Below are positions 32,594-43,932 of a stretch of DNA of 64,000 bases, piece by piece. Every line of letters starts with the position of its first letter. The stretch's first letter is position 1. The notes under the pieces are model-generated. The model was not told the DNA's origin. It saw only the letters and a list, made by a program, of their open reading frames with translations, and did no database searches. The stretch is from Takashimella koratensis. Taxonomy: Eukaryota; Basidiomycota; Tremellomycetes; Trichosporonales; Tetragoniomycetaceae. The stretch is taken from assembly GCA_003116875.1 (NCBI GenBank), contig BCKT01000005.1:496001-560000 (forward strand). The letters run 5' to 3'. Made by a program: the position numbers and the translations under genes.

Positions 32594-35003
32594 ATGCCTC
32601 TTCCTCACCCACTCACTTTCGCCCGTTCTCGCCCTTTCCTCACCTTCTTCATCCTCGTTTCCCTCTTCTTTGCCCTTTCCCATCCCTTCACCACCTCTTC
32701 CTCCCTATCCCGATCACAACCTTTCCCCAACTTTGAAAACGACGAATACACTTACCCTTCCCATCCTTCCGCTCACGCCCACGCTTCCGACCCGCCCAAA
32801 CGCGTGGCGATCGTAGGCGCCGGCGCATCAGGTTCAGCAGCGGCGTTCTTCCTTGCCCGAGCGGCAAGAGTTGCCGAGGATCGAGCAGGGTTGGAGAGGG
32901 GCAAGTTGTTGGGTGAGATTACAGTGTTCGAGAAAGAGGATTATATTGGAGGAAGTGAGTTGGATCTTGAGTTTAAAGTGTCGGGTGGACTGCTTTGGTC
33001 TGCTCGAGGTGGGAAGTGAAAGGTGTGCTGATGCTTACTCACTTCTACTTGGATAGGAAGCACAACGGTCTACCCGCATAGCGATGAGAGGTATCCGCCC
33101 ATCGAGTTGGGCGCTTCCATCTTCGTCGACTCTAACAGGCACCTCATGAAGGCTGTCAAGGTGAATTGGGATCTTCCTTGATCTGTCCTTCCCTCGTTTC
33201 CTCGTTTCCTCGTGGCGATGCTTTGACGTGCTTGGTCGCCGCCGCTGACTTCCAACTCTAGTTGTTCAACTTGTCGCTCGTCAACCCCGACTACGCCGAA
33301 GCCGGTATCGGTATCTGGGTTAGTCCTCATTTCCCCTTTCCCACCCTCTTGCTCCCCATCCCCACCTCTTTCCTTCCCGACCTTACCCAGCCAAGCCATT
33401 TCCTTACTGACGACCTCCAGGATGGCACCTCTTTCCTCTTCACGACATCCACGACCCCCTCTCGCTGGTCTGGATGGTGGGACAAACTCTCCGCCATCCG
33501 TAGATACGGCGCGACCTCCCCTCTCCGCACCCAGTCCGCAGTCACCGACCTCCTTCAACGATTCAAGAACCTGTACAACCCTCTCTGGCTCGTTAACCGG
33601 GGTACCGTAGCGAGTGTTGAGGATTTCGCAGAACATGCAGGGTTGGGGAATGAGTTGACTACGAGAAAGGGAGAGGATTGGGCGAGGAACGTGGTTAAAG
33701 TTGGAGAGAAGTGGATGAGTGAGATTATGGAGGGCAGTACGAGAGTTAATGTGAGTGAGGATCCGGTTGATGTGATGGGTCCGAGGGTCGGTGGGGGTCT
33801 GAAACGGACGATGGTGGTGGACTTGCCCGAAATTAGTGTTGGTAGATGACAAGCTGACACTTGGTGACCTCGCCTGCGTTCGTTCCTGGGCAACAGTACG
33901 CAGCCGATATGAGCACCATCCACGCACTCGGGGCCGCCGTGTCGCTCGCGTCGGGAGGAGCAAGTGCTGTCGAAGGTGGGAACTGGCAGATCTTTGAGCG
34001 AATGTTGCATGATAGCGGCGCGGCCGTCTACCTTGGCACCGAGGTGAGTAAAATCTTCCCTATGTGACAAGGTGGGCTTGACACCGCGAATCGACAAGAG
34101 AAAAGGGCAGGAATGCTGATCATTGGCTTAGGTGGGTGAGATCGACCCCGAGGCCACCTTCAACGACAACGACTCGCCAAAGTTCAGAGTCCGCACAAAT
34201 GTCTCGATCGCTGGTGAAGACGAGCTGTACGACCAAATCTTCTTCGCTGCTCCATGGCACTTGTCGCCTATTGAAAAATCGTTACACGCGCAATTCACCT
34301 CACCGATCCCGTAAGTCTTCGTCAATCTCCATTTCTGACTTTGTACTAACCCCTCTCTTAGACCTCAAACCTACGTTCACCTCCACGTCACTCTACTCAC
34401 CACCACCTCCCCTCACCCTTTACCTTCCTTCTTCAAACTGCCTTCTACCTCTTCCATCCCTACCACGATCCTCACTACCTCCTTCACCTCTCGGACTCAC
34501 GCCGGGGTCCCACCCCCTAGCTTTCAGAGCATCACGTACCACGGCGAAACCTACCCTGGTTCAGGCGAATGGGTGGTCAAGATCTTTTCCCTCAGTCGGA
34601 TCTCTGATCATTTCCTGAGAGAACTGTTTGGAGAGGAAGGAGAACCGACTTGGGTGCTAAGGAAGGAATGGGATAGTTATCCCGAGTTGAAACCGATAGC
34701 GGCGTATGCTCCCGTAGAGCCAGTCAAGGGACTGCAGTACCTCGCCGCGATGGAGCCGTGGGTCTCGACGTGAGTAGCTGGTCTTCTAAGATCCAAAGCG
34801 GGACCTGCTGACTAGACTTGACATTATCTCACCCCTTTGCAAACCTCTGCCGACCCGCGCCCCACGTCCACGTCAACAGGATGGAGACACAGACACTGTC
34901 CGCACGCGAAGCGGTAGCGAGGGTGGTGGAGCGATGGTGGGGCCTGGGGATGGGCGAGTGCCGCGGTGGCACCGACTCATGGGACTGGACGTGTGAAGAG
35001 TGA
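32594..35003 (+). CDS. prenylcysteine oxidase (PCYOX-like FAD enzyme)
   Basis: Multi-exon gene starting MPLPHPLTFARSRPF. Residues 12-30 (PFLTFFILVSLFFALSHPF) form a signal anchor or signal peptide. A dinucleotide-binding site, VAIVGAGASGSAAAFFL (GxGxxG), follows near 32803. The first intron joins IGG to RSTTVYPHSDERYPPIELGAS, the usual GGR that follows the FAD fold. Later exons show STIHALGAAVSLASGGASAVEGGNWQIF and DQIFFAAPWHLSPIE. The C-terminus has LQYLAAMEPWVSTMETQTLSAREAV, typical of the family. The enzyme cleaves the thioether of farnesyl- or geranylgeranyl-cysteine from degraded prenylated proteins, releasing cysteine, an aldehyde and peroxide. In animals it is lysosomal; here a secretory or vacuolar site is inferred from the signal segment. 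A glycosylated luminal enzyme is likely. Confidence 0.88.
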
Positions 35004-35198
35004 CCCGTGACGAACGATACGAGCGAGTGAACCTATGTTTCTTTGATCGTTTTTTTCTCGAGTTATAATAGTACACCATTCACATTGTTCACCAAGCTCC
35101 TTGTTATGCTTGAAGAGCCTCTATATTCTATGTTGTCATGTACATACAGCTCGTCGTTCTCACAACCCTTTCCTATCCCTTAGGACGTAGGTTCACGC

Positions 35199-36989
35199 CT
35201 ACGCGACCGTGGACGTTCGAAGTTCGGGGTCCGCCATCACACGCATCATCACGTCTTCTCTCAACATGAGCCGAACCACCGCTCCGTGCGCGTACCAGCG
35301 TCCGGCGGCTCCGTCCATTCCGATTCCGGGATCGGTCGCGACACTAGGGTGTTCCATGATCACTACGAGTCCGTCGATTAGCGGCATCGAGGCATGTACG
35401 AGTGCGGGCCGGGCAAAGGCAGGATTTGCACTCCGGTCCGCCTCTTCCTGACCCGCCTCACTCGCTCGGCCGGCACCAAGGTCGACACCGTACGCCTGAA
35501 TACCAAGCCACGAAGTGAGCATGACGTGTTCGGAACCCATGAAGCAGTTCCACTCCCTAACGGGGTCGAGAGCGTGCGCCATACGATGGAGCAAGGCACC
35601 GACCCGGGGTGGGGTGAATTGTTGTAAGGTGTGGCGGATAGCCAGGGCGGGCGTCGGCGTCGTCGTCGTCGTCGTCGCGGTTGTCGTTGTTGTCCTTGTG
35701 GGAGTTGTAGAAACGACGTCGGCGGCCCGAAGTGTAGCGGAACAGTTGACGAGTGTCGAGCCAATGAACGTAGGTGGGAGAGGCGGGTCAACTCGTGGAC
35801 GAATGCCGAGCGACATATCGATAGATACGGCCGTGTCGGGGTCCAAATCTCGAGCGCGTACGATACATCGCCATACCCTACCGAGCAGTGCGTCGAGCCT
35901 ACTGATCAAAGTCGTAGTCTCCCCTCCGACCTTATCCACTGCACCCAAAACGTCTCGATAACAAGCCTCGATCTCTTCCTTGCTGAAATCCACTAAATAG
36001 TCCTTGACGGGGACAGTGTGGTCCCATGACTTCCAAGGAACAGGCGTTCCCCTCTCTCGTCCGCTTTCCGCGTCCAAGGCGTCAATGGAGGCGTGTGGCT
36101 CTTGCGCGGCTTTGAAGAAGGACGGCATAGCGCCGGCTGAGGAGGATTGGGACCAGAAATCGAGTCGCAGCTGGGGAAGGGATATAGCGAGGGAGTTGAG
36201 TGAAGGGTCGAGAGGACCATCGAGGGAGCCCAGGGCGTGCGAGTCGAGTAAGGAAGGTGAGAAGGGACGTGAAGGGAGAGGTGGGAGTTTGGCGTAGGTG
36301 GAAAGGGAAGTAGGACTGGTGGATAAAGAGCGGTAGATGGTCGTCCAGTCGTTGACGAAAGTACTCAGAGACTGAGCGTCAGATAACGCATGGTGCATCT
36401 TGATTCCTATCGCCAGTCCTCCACATTCGAACGAGGTTACACGAATGACCACTGCCGGACCGGGAGAGCCAGCGTCGCCAAGCTTGACGAGGGGCGTGGT
36501 GGGGAAGAGAGCAGGGTTAGAAGGGATCGAGGCGTCGAAGATACCCGGGCCCACGGAGGTTGGGTACATGGTTGTTAGAGGTTGAGGGAGGGTGGAGAAG
36601 GTGACGTCGACGCCAGGGTGGGAAGAGGAGGGACCACCGTAGTCTACCCAGACTCGACCGAAGCGGTGTGTATAAGGACGGTCGAGAGAAGAGCCGGAGG
36701 AAGCGGAAGTCAAGGGAGGAGGAGGGAAAGGGTGTCGAAGTGTTCCACAAAAATGTGGGTAGATAGTGAGGACGTGTTCAAGTGCCGTGACGAGTAACGA
36801 GGGGGAGTAGGGAGGTGAGGAAGGAGAGGGAGGAGAGGGAGGAGGAGAGAAGAGCCAGACTGCTCCGCAGGGCGCAAATTCGGCGCATGCCGAGTCAAGG
36901 ATAGATAGAGGGGTAGAAAGGGGTGAAGGAGAAGGCAAGGGGAAGACTCGTAGAGACGTCCCGGGATCAGCGGGGTCGGTAGGCGACAT
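35199..36989 (-). CDS. BAHD-type (PF02458) acyltransferase
   Basis: Single exon of 596 codons starting MSPTDPADPGTSLRVFPL. The HxxxD catalytic motif is present as MHHALSDAQSL near residues 200-210. The usual second motif DFGWG near the C-terminal third is replaced by the looser GVDLGAG. Other matches are an N-terminal LSILDSACAEFAPC, VLTIYPHFCGTLR, and SIDMSLGIRPRVDPPLP. Such enzymes transfer acyl groups from acyl-CoA to alcohols or amines and in fungi often belong to secondary or cell-surface metabolism. A Thr-rich insert (TTTTTATTTTTT, near 35650) comes from ACG/ACA repeats. No cluster of biosynthetic genes surrounds it, so no substrate can be proposed. The whole reading frame is intact. 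Confidence 0.82.
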   Translation of the reverse strand: MSPTDPADPGTSLRVFPLPSPSPLSTPLSILDSACAEFAPCGAVWLFSPPPSPPSPSSPPYSPSLLVTALEHVLTIYPHFCGTLRHPFPPPPLTSASSGSSLDRPYTHRFGRVWVDYGGPSSSHPGVDVTFSTLPQPLTTMYPTSVGPGIFDASIPSNPALFPTTPLVKLGDAGSPGPAVVIRVTSFECGGLAIGIKMHHALSDAQSLSTFVNDWTTIYRSLSTSPTSLSTYAKLPPLPSRPFSPSLLDSHALGSLDGPLDPSLNSLAISLPQLRLDFWSQSSSAGAMPSFFKAAQEPHASIDALDAESGRERGTPVPWKSWDHTVPVKDYLVDFSKEEIEACYRDVLGAVDKVGGETTTLISRLDALLGRVWRCIVRARDLDPDTAVSIDMSLGIRPRVDPPLPPTFIGSTLVNCSATLRAADVVSTTPTRTTTTTATTTTTTPTPALAIRHTLQQFTPPRVGALLHRMAHALDPVREWNCFMGSEHVMLTSWLGIQAYGVDLGAGRASEAGQEEADRSANPAFARPALVHASMPLIDGLVVIMEHPSVATDPGIGMDGAAGRWYAHGAVVRLMLREDVMMRVMADPELRTSTVA

Positions 36990-37647
36990 GGTGGGTCGAG
37001 GAGTAGAGGTAGAGGTGAGACGGGCGAGTGGGTATTAGCTGGCTTCGATGGGGTATGGGCTACATGACAACTCGGACAGTCCCAGTCTGATTTATATGAC
37101 CCAGGTGGCTTGTCCTAAGAGTCTGAAGATGCGAGTCAGAGATATGAGATGATATCGTGTGGTGTCGTTTGAATTTATCTCTCCAACAGACCCTTTCTCG
37201 GATCCGACCGATCCAGTGGAGCCGAGTCGCCCCGCGTGGTCACTCAAACTGGGCCTCGCAGGGATTCGACCACCCTGCATTGCATCTCCATGAATTGGAT
37301 GGACTAGATGTATCTCCCTCGTCTCTCGTCAGTACACCATGTATGTATCCCTCAGAACACCATGGACCGCTGTAAAGCTTACTAACCTCCAGCTTCAGGC
37401 TAGCACTTTCCAGGTGGTCGTCTCGGGCTCGGAGTGCGCGGGGATCTCCGCCACGCCCAGCCCGGATAATCCGGAACTGGGCCTGGACACGTCTTTGGCC
37501 TTCGGGCACTCTGTGTTTTTTCCAGCCAACGCACACAGAGATACTATCTCTTCCTCCCACTCTCACGTCTTTCAACTCCCCCTCATCCCTACCAACACCA
37601 CCACCACCACCACCACCACCACCACCACCACCACCACCACCACCAGC
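36990..37647. promoter_or_regulatory. divergent promoter region of acyltransferase and first MGST3 gene
   Basis: About 660 bases between divergent starts. A 6-bp stem hairpin, GCAGGG/CCCTGC, lies at 37258-37278 with an ATTCGACCA loop. A CAC repeat ends at the MGST3 start. No gene supported. Confidence 0.5.
37596..37645 (+). repeat. (CAC)n repeat ending two bases before the MGST3-1 start codon
   Basis: About 16 uninterrupted CAC/ACC triplets fill 37596-37645. The sequence then reads GC and the ATG at 37648. It must lie in the 5' leader. Confidence 0.97.
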
Positions 37648-38707
37648 ATGTCCGGTTTCACCCTCCCCGAATCGTTCCCCATCGTCGGCCTCGGCGTCGC
37701 CGGTGCCGTCTTCCTCAACGTTTGTCCCCTCTCCCTCCCCGTGTTTTCTTTCCTCTTCTGATACACTGCACGACACGCGTCCTCGCCTCTCTCCGTTCTT
37801 GACACCATGTCCCGCATCGCTGACGCGGCGTGCCCACCACCATACAGTTCTACCAGTTCTACGTCGTCACTCAGGCTCGTAAAGAATCCGGTGTCAAGTA
37901 CCCGAACCTGTACGCGTCGGACGCCGAAGCTCTCGCCGACCCTAAGAAGATGGTGAGTGGTTGGATATACAGCATGTAGCGTGTGATGTTCAGCGTCGTC
38001 GAGAGTTGAGTCTCGGCAAGTCGCCGTTGTCATTCATCTGTGACCGTCGGTCTTGCCCTGCGCCCTTCGCCGAGCCCGTGTGGTCCTTTGGCGGCGTGAA
38101 ATTGGAGAGAGGATACTAACGCCCTTGTCCAGAGGTTCAACTGCGCCCAGCGCGCTCACGCCAACACACTCGAGAACATGCCTTACATGGTCATGACCGC
38201 TGGCTACCTCAGTGAGTCGCGTCTCCTCTTGCTCCTGCGTTTTTACCAATCCGACGAGTTGCTTCCATATCGCAAGCACCGAGGGTTGATCGTTGACCTC
38301 TACTAGGCTTGTTCTACCCGACTTTTGCTACCTTCTCGTTCCTTACCTGGATCTTTGGTCGTTTCTTCTACACCGTGCGTCCCCGTGGCTCTTCTGCGTA
38401 TTGGAATCTGGCCGAGCGCTGTGCTGATATGACTGCGATGATCGTAGGCCAACTACTCCAAGGGTGTCCCGAGCAAGAGGGTGAGCTCATTCTCCCTTGC
38501 CATCAACTACCACCCCTCTTATCGCTGACATTTTTCAGAACTCTGGTATCGCGATCATCGCTTACCTCGGCCTCATCGGTGAGTCCCACCTTCCCGGCTC
38601 CTGCACGCTGTATGTGCAAAGCTAAAAACCCTTTAGGCTGCTTGTTCGGCTCTCTCGGTGTCGCCGGTATCAAAGGGTACGAGATCCTCTCCGCCAAGTT
38701 GCTCTAA
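37648..38707 (+). CDS. MAPEG protein, microsomal glutathione S-transferase 3-like, copy 1
   Basis: Six short exons. Exon 1 (37648-37719) encodes MSGFTLPESFPIVGLGVAGA and four more residues. Exon 2 starts at 37848 (FYQFYVVTQARKESGV) and is followed by KYPNLYASD, then FNCAQRAHANTLENMP, then FLTWIFGRFFYT, NYSKGVPSKR and a last helix ending EILSAKLL. These match MAPEG proteins of the MGST3 type: FNCxQRxHxNxLE and GRxxYxxxYxxGxPxKR with four membrane helices. They conjugate glutathione to lipophilic substrates or reduce lipid hydroperoxides in the ER or outer mitochondrial membrane. The next gene is a tandem copy with the same exon layout. Membrane segments lie at about residues 8-27, 75-95, 100-115 and 125-145. 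Confidence 0.92.
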
Positions 38708-39079
38708 GGTGTGAGCCATGCCCCAAAGTCGTAACTGTCCACACTCAGCTCAGCTAGGTGGCCTGAATGTCCTCGGCTTCCTTGGCGCTTGTCATGCTCC
38801 AGCTAAATTGATCTATGCATTGTCTATCTCAATAACTACCTATACCTCTGTATCTGCTCTGCCTCTGCCTCTATTTTGACCAAAGGTGGCACGCTCGGGA
38901 TAGTGCCTCGGTTGCGCACAGGCACCCGCCACTCATTTGTACGCATCCTCTGAACAACTCCTTTGCGTGGGGACCACAGATACCGAGGTGGGGACCGAAA
39001 TCGAAGAACTCCTTCGCCGGTTCATCGTCCCATCCATCTCAAAACCACCACCATCTGCATTATCACCATCACCATCAGC
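38708..39079. promoter_or_regulatory. spacer between MGST3 copies
   Basis: 372 bases hold the 3' end of copy 1 and the promoter of copy 2. A CAC/ATC-rich leader (39041-39079) again lies directly before the ATG, echoing the leader of copy 1. No gene. Confidence 0.6.
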
Positions 39080-40104
39080 ATGTCCGGATTCACTCTCCCA
39101 GCATCGTTCTCTATCGTCGGGCTGGGCGTAGCCGGCGCTATCTTCCTCAACGTACGCCCTCCCTCCTCCTCTCCATCCTCACTACACAGCCCACTTTGAG
39201 GAACCCGCGTCGCAAACCTTCTCCCTTCCCAGTCTGACCAGGCGATCACTGTTGACTCTGCTCTTTGTACTTAGCTCCACCAATTCACACTGGTCACCAA
39301 CGCCCGTAGAGAATCGGGTGTCAAGTATCCCAACCTCTACGCGTCGGATGCCGAGGCCCGCGCGGACCCAAAGAAGATGGTACGTGGCTCCCACGAGGGA
39401 GTGTCCATGACTTTCAAAGGCTCCTTCCTGGCAGTCCATGCTCACTGCCTCCTTCCTCCCTGCCACGCTACCATTCTTGACGATCTAACCAAGTCATAAG
39501 GTGCAAAGTACTAACGCACAACCCTCCGATTAGAGGTTCAATTGCATCCAGCGCGCCCATGCGAATACTCTCGAACAACTGCTGCACATGTTGGCAGCCG
39601 CGGGCTACTTCAGTACGTCTTTTCGTTCCAATTCACCACCTCTTTTTCCAACAACTCATACTACTAGGCTTGTTCTACCCGATCCTCGCGACTGCTTTGT
39701 TCCTCACTTGGATCTTTGGCCGGTTCTTCTACACCGTGAGTTTTGATTAACATCGTACCAGACTCGAAAGGGCGATACTGACTTGACCTTGACAACAAAA
39801 CAACACAGGTCAACTACGCCAAGGGTGATCCAAGCAAACGGGTAAGCTCTGTTGCATCCCCTGTGGCCCTACGTTTCCACTTCGCCGCCTGGTACCGACG
39901 AAGGAATTTTTGCTGATCTTTCAGAACGTTGGTATCGCAAACGTTTACTATGTCGGTCTCATTGGTGAGTTGTACGCCAAGCCCATCGCCCGATCCCGCA
40001 TGCACGCAAGTACCACACTGACCATTCGCTCAGGATGCCTCGCCGGATCGATCGGGATGGCTACGATCAAGGCGTACCAAGTGCTCGCCGCCAAGCTGTT
40101 CTAA
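39080..40104 (+). CDS. MAPEG protein, microsomal glutathione S-transferase 3-like, copy 2
   Basis: Tandem paralog of the gene at 37648. It starts MSGFTLPASFSIVGLGVAGA and keeps the same split: exon 2 begins LHQFTLVTNARRESGV, then KYPNLYASD, FNCIQRAHANTLEQLL, FLTWIFGRFFYT, NYAKGDPSKR, and ends YQVLAAKLF. Introns fall at the same places as in copy 1 but their sequences differ. That indicates an older duplication with both copies under selection. Main differences are in the second helix (LLHMLAAAGYF against MPYMVMTAGYL) and near the end. Role as for copy 1, glutathione-dependent handling of lipid peroxides or lipophilic toxins; division of labour between copies is unknown. Confidence 0.92.
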
Positions 40105-40502
40105 GCGTGCAGCTGGTACTACGGATGCTCCTCGATCGTCCCTCGGTCCTCTCTCTGCTCTGGGTACCGCCACCCAAAGCTTTTATTCAATCTATGCATC
40201 TAAATCTGCTCTTTTGTCTCCCCTCTGCCTCTTTGCCTCTTCACCGTATCCACACTGAGAGGGCAGTGATAACGTGGTAAATGACGTGTGGGTGAAAAAC
40301 CCCACTGGTGTGCCTTAAATGTTTACTTTATTTATACTGAACCCTGAGTGCAATCAACAACAACCGACCACGGACACACACACATCTACACACACAAAGC
40401 AACATTGGTCGTGGCGACCACCTGCCATCTCATCTCAACTCTATTCCTTCTCTACCCCTTCACCACCAACTCAACTCTCCACCTTCTCCCGACTCCAACA
40501 AC
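40105..40502. promoter_or_regulatory. MGST3-2 3' end and BRCT gene promoter region
   Basis: 398 bases. The second half is CA/AC-rich, with CACACACATC-type words at 40375-40400, before the BRCT gene start. No gene. Confidence 0.55.
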
Positions 40503-43500
40503 ATGCAAGGCCCCTCCGCAGGGCTGCGTACCCGCTCCATGGCGCGGATGGAGACGACGACGACGACGACGACAACCACGACTCGGTCAACCGCGTCTTC
40601 TCGAGCTCGAGCCTTAGCATCTCAACCTGCTCAACCATCAGCAGCCGGGTCAACGTCCCGTGTACCCCGGGCGTCCACACGTCGATGGCCTTTAGACGAA
40701 ACAGTCATCAACCAATCTCAACATTCTCTCTCAACCGTAGCCGGCAAACGCAAAGTCAGCGGATCGTCTCGTCTCCCGGAGTCTGTGAGAGTTGAAACAG
40801 ATGCCGACCGGGCCGAAGAGGAAATGGTGGTCAAACGAGCTCGGTATGCTCAGCCCAACCCACCAACACCACCTAGACCGCACCGGCAGCGAACTCCTGA
40901 AGAGGCGACAGAAGAAACACGTCTCATTCCAGTTACAGAGACGACAACACCCCCTCATACACCTCCTTCCCATTTCATCGCCCCAACGCCATACCGAATC
41001 GTAACTCCCGTACTACCAAGATCTGAGCGACCACCAGTCCTCCAACCCACCCCTGCGCGCGTCCTGCTACGTCACCGACTCGACGACGAAGGTGACCTGA
41101 TCTCGACAGAAGAGGAGACGGACGAAGACGCTCCTCCTAGCTTCTCACATATCAGAACCTCGCCTGTCCGACCTGCTGGTCTAGCAGTCCTTGCGCGCCC
41201 TCCGACCCCGCCTCGAATGGCAGAGCGTACCGAGCGGAACGGATACACGACCCCGGCACCCCACCGCACACAAGCAGCTTCGCCCACTGCAACGCCGAAG
41301 ATTCCAGGCGGTTCGCCAGAACCCATTGCACACGCAAGGGTAGAGACAGAAGTGACAATGTCCATTCGACGACTTGACTTTTCGAAAGTCAACACACCTC
41401 GTAAAACTATTGCGATCATTCAGACTCCATCTCGGAATGCTGCAACCTCCACATCGACGTCCGGCCTTCCTGCCCCGCCTGGGACGAGCTCCGCCGTACT
41501 TTCCACCCCGTCAGTCGCGAAGATGGTCAACACTACACCTAGCCGACCTATCCTCGAGTCGTCTCTTTTCACTGCCCCTCCAAAAACACCCGCCGCAACT
41601 CCGAATCGACAGATCGCACCCCTCCCTCTCCGAACACCCGGTCACGGCGCTGCACACTCATCAACAACGACGACAACTGGGGTCACTGCGGCTACACCAG
41701 GACCTGCGCCGTGGGCCTCGGTCCGTAAATTCACGGTGCCGATCCCGTTCAAGGGAGCTGGAGGCAGCACAAAAGCCTCGGAGGAGAGAGAACGAGCTAT
41801 TGCGGAGAGCAGTAGAGTCGCGCCGGCCACACCTCGACCATTGACCATGGGACAAGCTACACCACATCAACCGAGAACGATGCCTCGCTCGACCGTCGCA
41901 CCCACCCCAGCGCCTGCTCAACCCACCACCAGCCAACCGTTACCCACGATCAATGTCATCGAGGATATGGAGGTTGATGAGACGGCCCCGCTCAACTCGT
42001 TGGCCTCATCCTCAAGCGCACCAATTATCATTTCTACCATGTCTCTCCCCTCCCCTGCTCGTCCGTCCCTCGCGCCTAGTCCTGCCTCTCCGCAGCCTAC
42101 CACCTCTGGTCCGTCTGTCGGGTCCGCGGGGAAGAAACCCTCGCTCGCCGGTTTATCGACCCGTCGACCACCAACTCGATTGTCTACTCAGCCTCAGCCT
42201 GAGCCACAGAGCATTGTAGAGACCTCGGATGCTACCGACCGGCCAGTGAGGCGGAAACCGTCGTACCCCTCGACTCTCGGCTCAGGACCCCAGGCTCGTC
42301 CTTCGGCTAGAGTCGTATCTAACCCAATGCTCGCGCCTCGTTCCGTCTCCGCGCCCAGCCCATTTCTCCCCCTCGTCCCCGTCGACGAGTCCGAGACAGC
42401 CGATGACGCACCCGTGCTCAGTACTGCAGCTAGCACCAACACCTCCGCTTCGTCGTCGACCCTCGCTGTCCCGCAGATCCAACAACGTGCAGTATCAGAC
42501 CCCACTGGCGCGCCGAAACCACGGACGAGTCTGAGCATGTCGCAGCGCCGCGAAGGGTTTGCGCTCGAGACGAATAAGAGTCTGAATGGGCTCAGTGAGG
42601 CATTAGCAAAGCTGAAAGCGAGAAGGCAAACGGAACCCGCCGGCCCGGCAAGGTCTGCGACGTCGTCCTCGACCGAGTCGGGAAGGGAATCGGTGTCTGC
42701 GCCTAGCCGGTTGTCAACGAGGCCAAGCGTGGTGGTCACTCCCGATATCGCGGATGGAAGCTCGAGCCGACCGAACAATCTCACCGCATCGACATCGAGC
42801 AATACCACCGCCCGTCTACCCACAGCCGTCCACCGGCCCCGGACGTCCCTCGCTCTTCAGCCATTATCAAGAAACTCACTCGGCAAGCCTGCGGCCGCTC
42901 AAGCTGGTCAAGAGAAAGACGGGCTTGACAAGTGTGCCGCATCGCAAGGGCCTGGATCGGGGTCAGCGGAGGGAAAAGAAGGGAGTGGAACAGGTTCGAC
43001 AGATAGGTCCATCGCAGCGCTCATGGCGTCTACGTCGTCGACGAGTACGATTCTGAAAGGGGTGGTGGCATTTGTGGATGTCAAGACGGGTGAAGGCGAT
43101 GACGCGAGTGCCGTGTTCACAGATATGATGCGGTCTTGTGGCGCCAAGGTGAGTACTGCTGAGTCTGAACACAAAGACTACCCGCCCTATAGCGTTCAAG
43201 TGCCGAAAAGTGTCAGGTGTTGCTTCCTAAGAGGTCCAAGCTGACTGAGGTAACAGGTCCTCACTCGCCCGACCGAGTCGTGTACACACATCGTCTACCG
43301 AGCAGGCAAACCATCAACTCTGGCTTGGTATAGGCGACAAGAAGAACCAAGGCCTCATATTGTCGGAATCACATGGGTCACCAGGAGTAAAGAGGCCGGT
43401 AGAAGGTTGGCGGAGAACAGCTTTGCAGTGGAAGTAGAGGAAGAGGACGTGTTCCAAAAGGTATGTCGCGACGGGTCAAACTTGAACACACCCTTGATAG

Positions 43501-43932
43501 AAGATTTGAGTATTGAAAACGGTGCTGATTCGTTCATTACCTCAGAGGCGCAAGTCGATGGAGCCAAAATCACTCGCAGCGAGTCAAAGCGGCTCGGGAC
43601 AGCTTTCGGCCTCGACGTCGACCTCGGCTAGGTTATTGGGTAAATCAAACATATCTCTGCTTGAAGAAGGATATGATCAGGGGCGGTAGAACAGAAGTGC
43701 TGACTTTTCGGTACCATTGCAGTTCCTGATACGGGACTGAGCGTAGCAGCTGCTCGACGAAGGACACTCATGTATGCTCGTAAGTCTAAGTCCCGTGCCC
43801 CAAAGAGCGGCAAGAAATTTTGTGACCAGGTCGAGTACGTATGCTGATATCTGGCCTTTCTGGTGTACAGCAAAAGTCAGCTCACCGCTGAAAAGGTCCT
43901 ACCTCCGCCCACCGCCGGGCGATGACGAGTGA
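40503..43932 (+). CDS. microcephalin-like BRCT-domain protein
   Basis: Exon 1 (40503 to about 43149) encodes some 880 mostly disordered residues, beginning MQGPSAGLRTRSM, with a poly-Thr run from ACG repeats, many TP/SP sites, and a KRKVSGSSR basic stretch. Its end starts a BRCT domain, ILKGVVAFVDVKTGEGDDA, continued after the intron by VLTRPTESCTHIVYRAGKPSTLAWYRR and PHIVGITWVTRSKEAGRRLAE. This hydrophobic start, THIV core and W-V-x-x-S/C-x-x-A ending resemble BRCT1 of MCPH1. Further small exons give RRKSMEPKSLAAS, PDTGLSVAAARRRTLMYA and a tail PKVSSPLKRSYLRPPPGDDE ending in TGA at 43930-43932. The C-terminus past 43631 is my splice model (GTAAAT and GTAAGT donors). Likely nuclear, in DNA damage response or chromosome condensation; this is inference. 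Confidence 0.7.

Noticed and set aside
37258..37278. T-arm-like hairpin GCAGGG...CCCTGC with ATTCGA in the loop
   Set aside because: The loop is 9 bases and no matching acceptor, D or anticodon arm could be found on either side.
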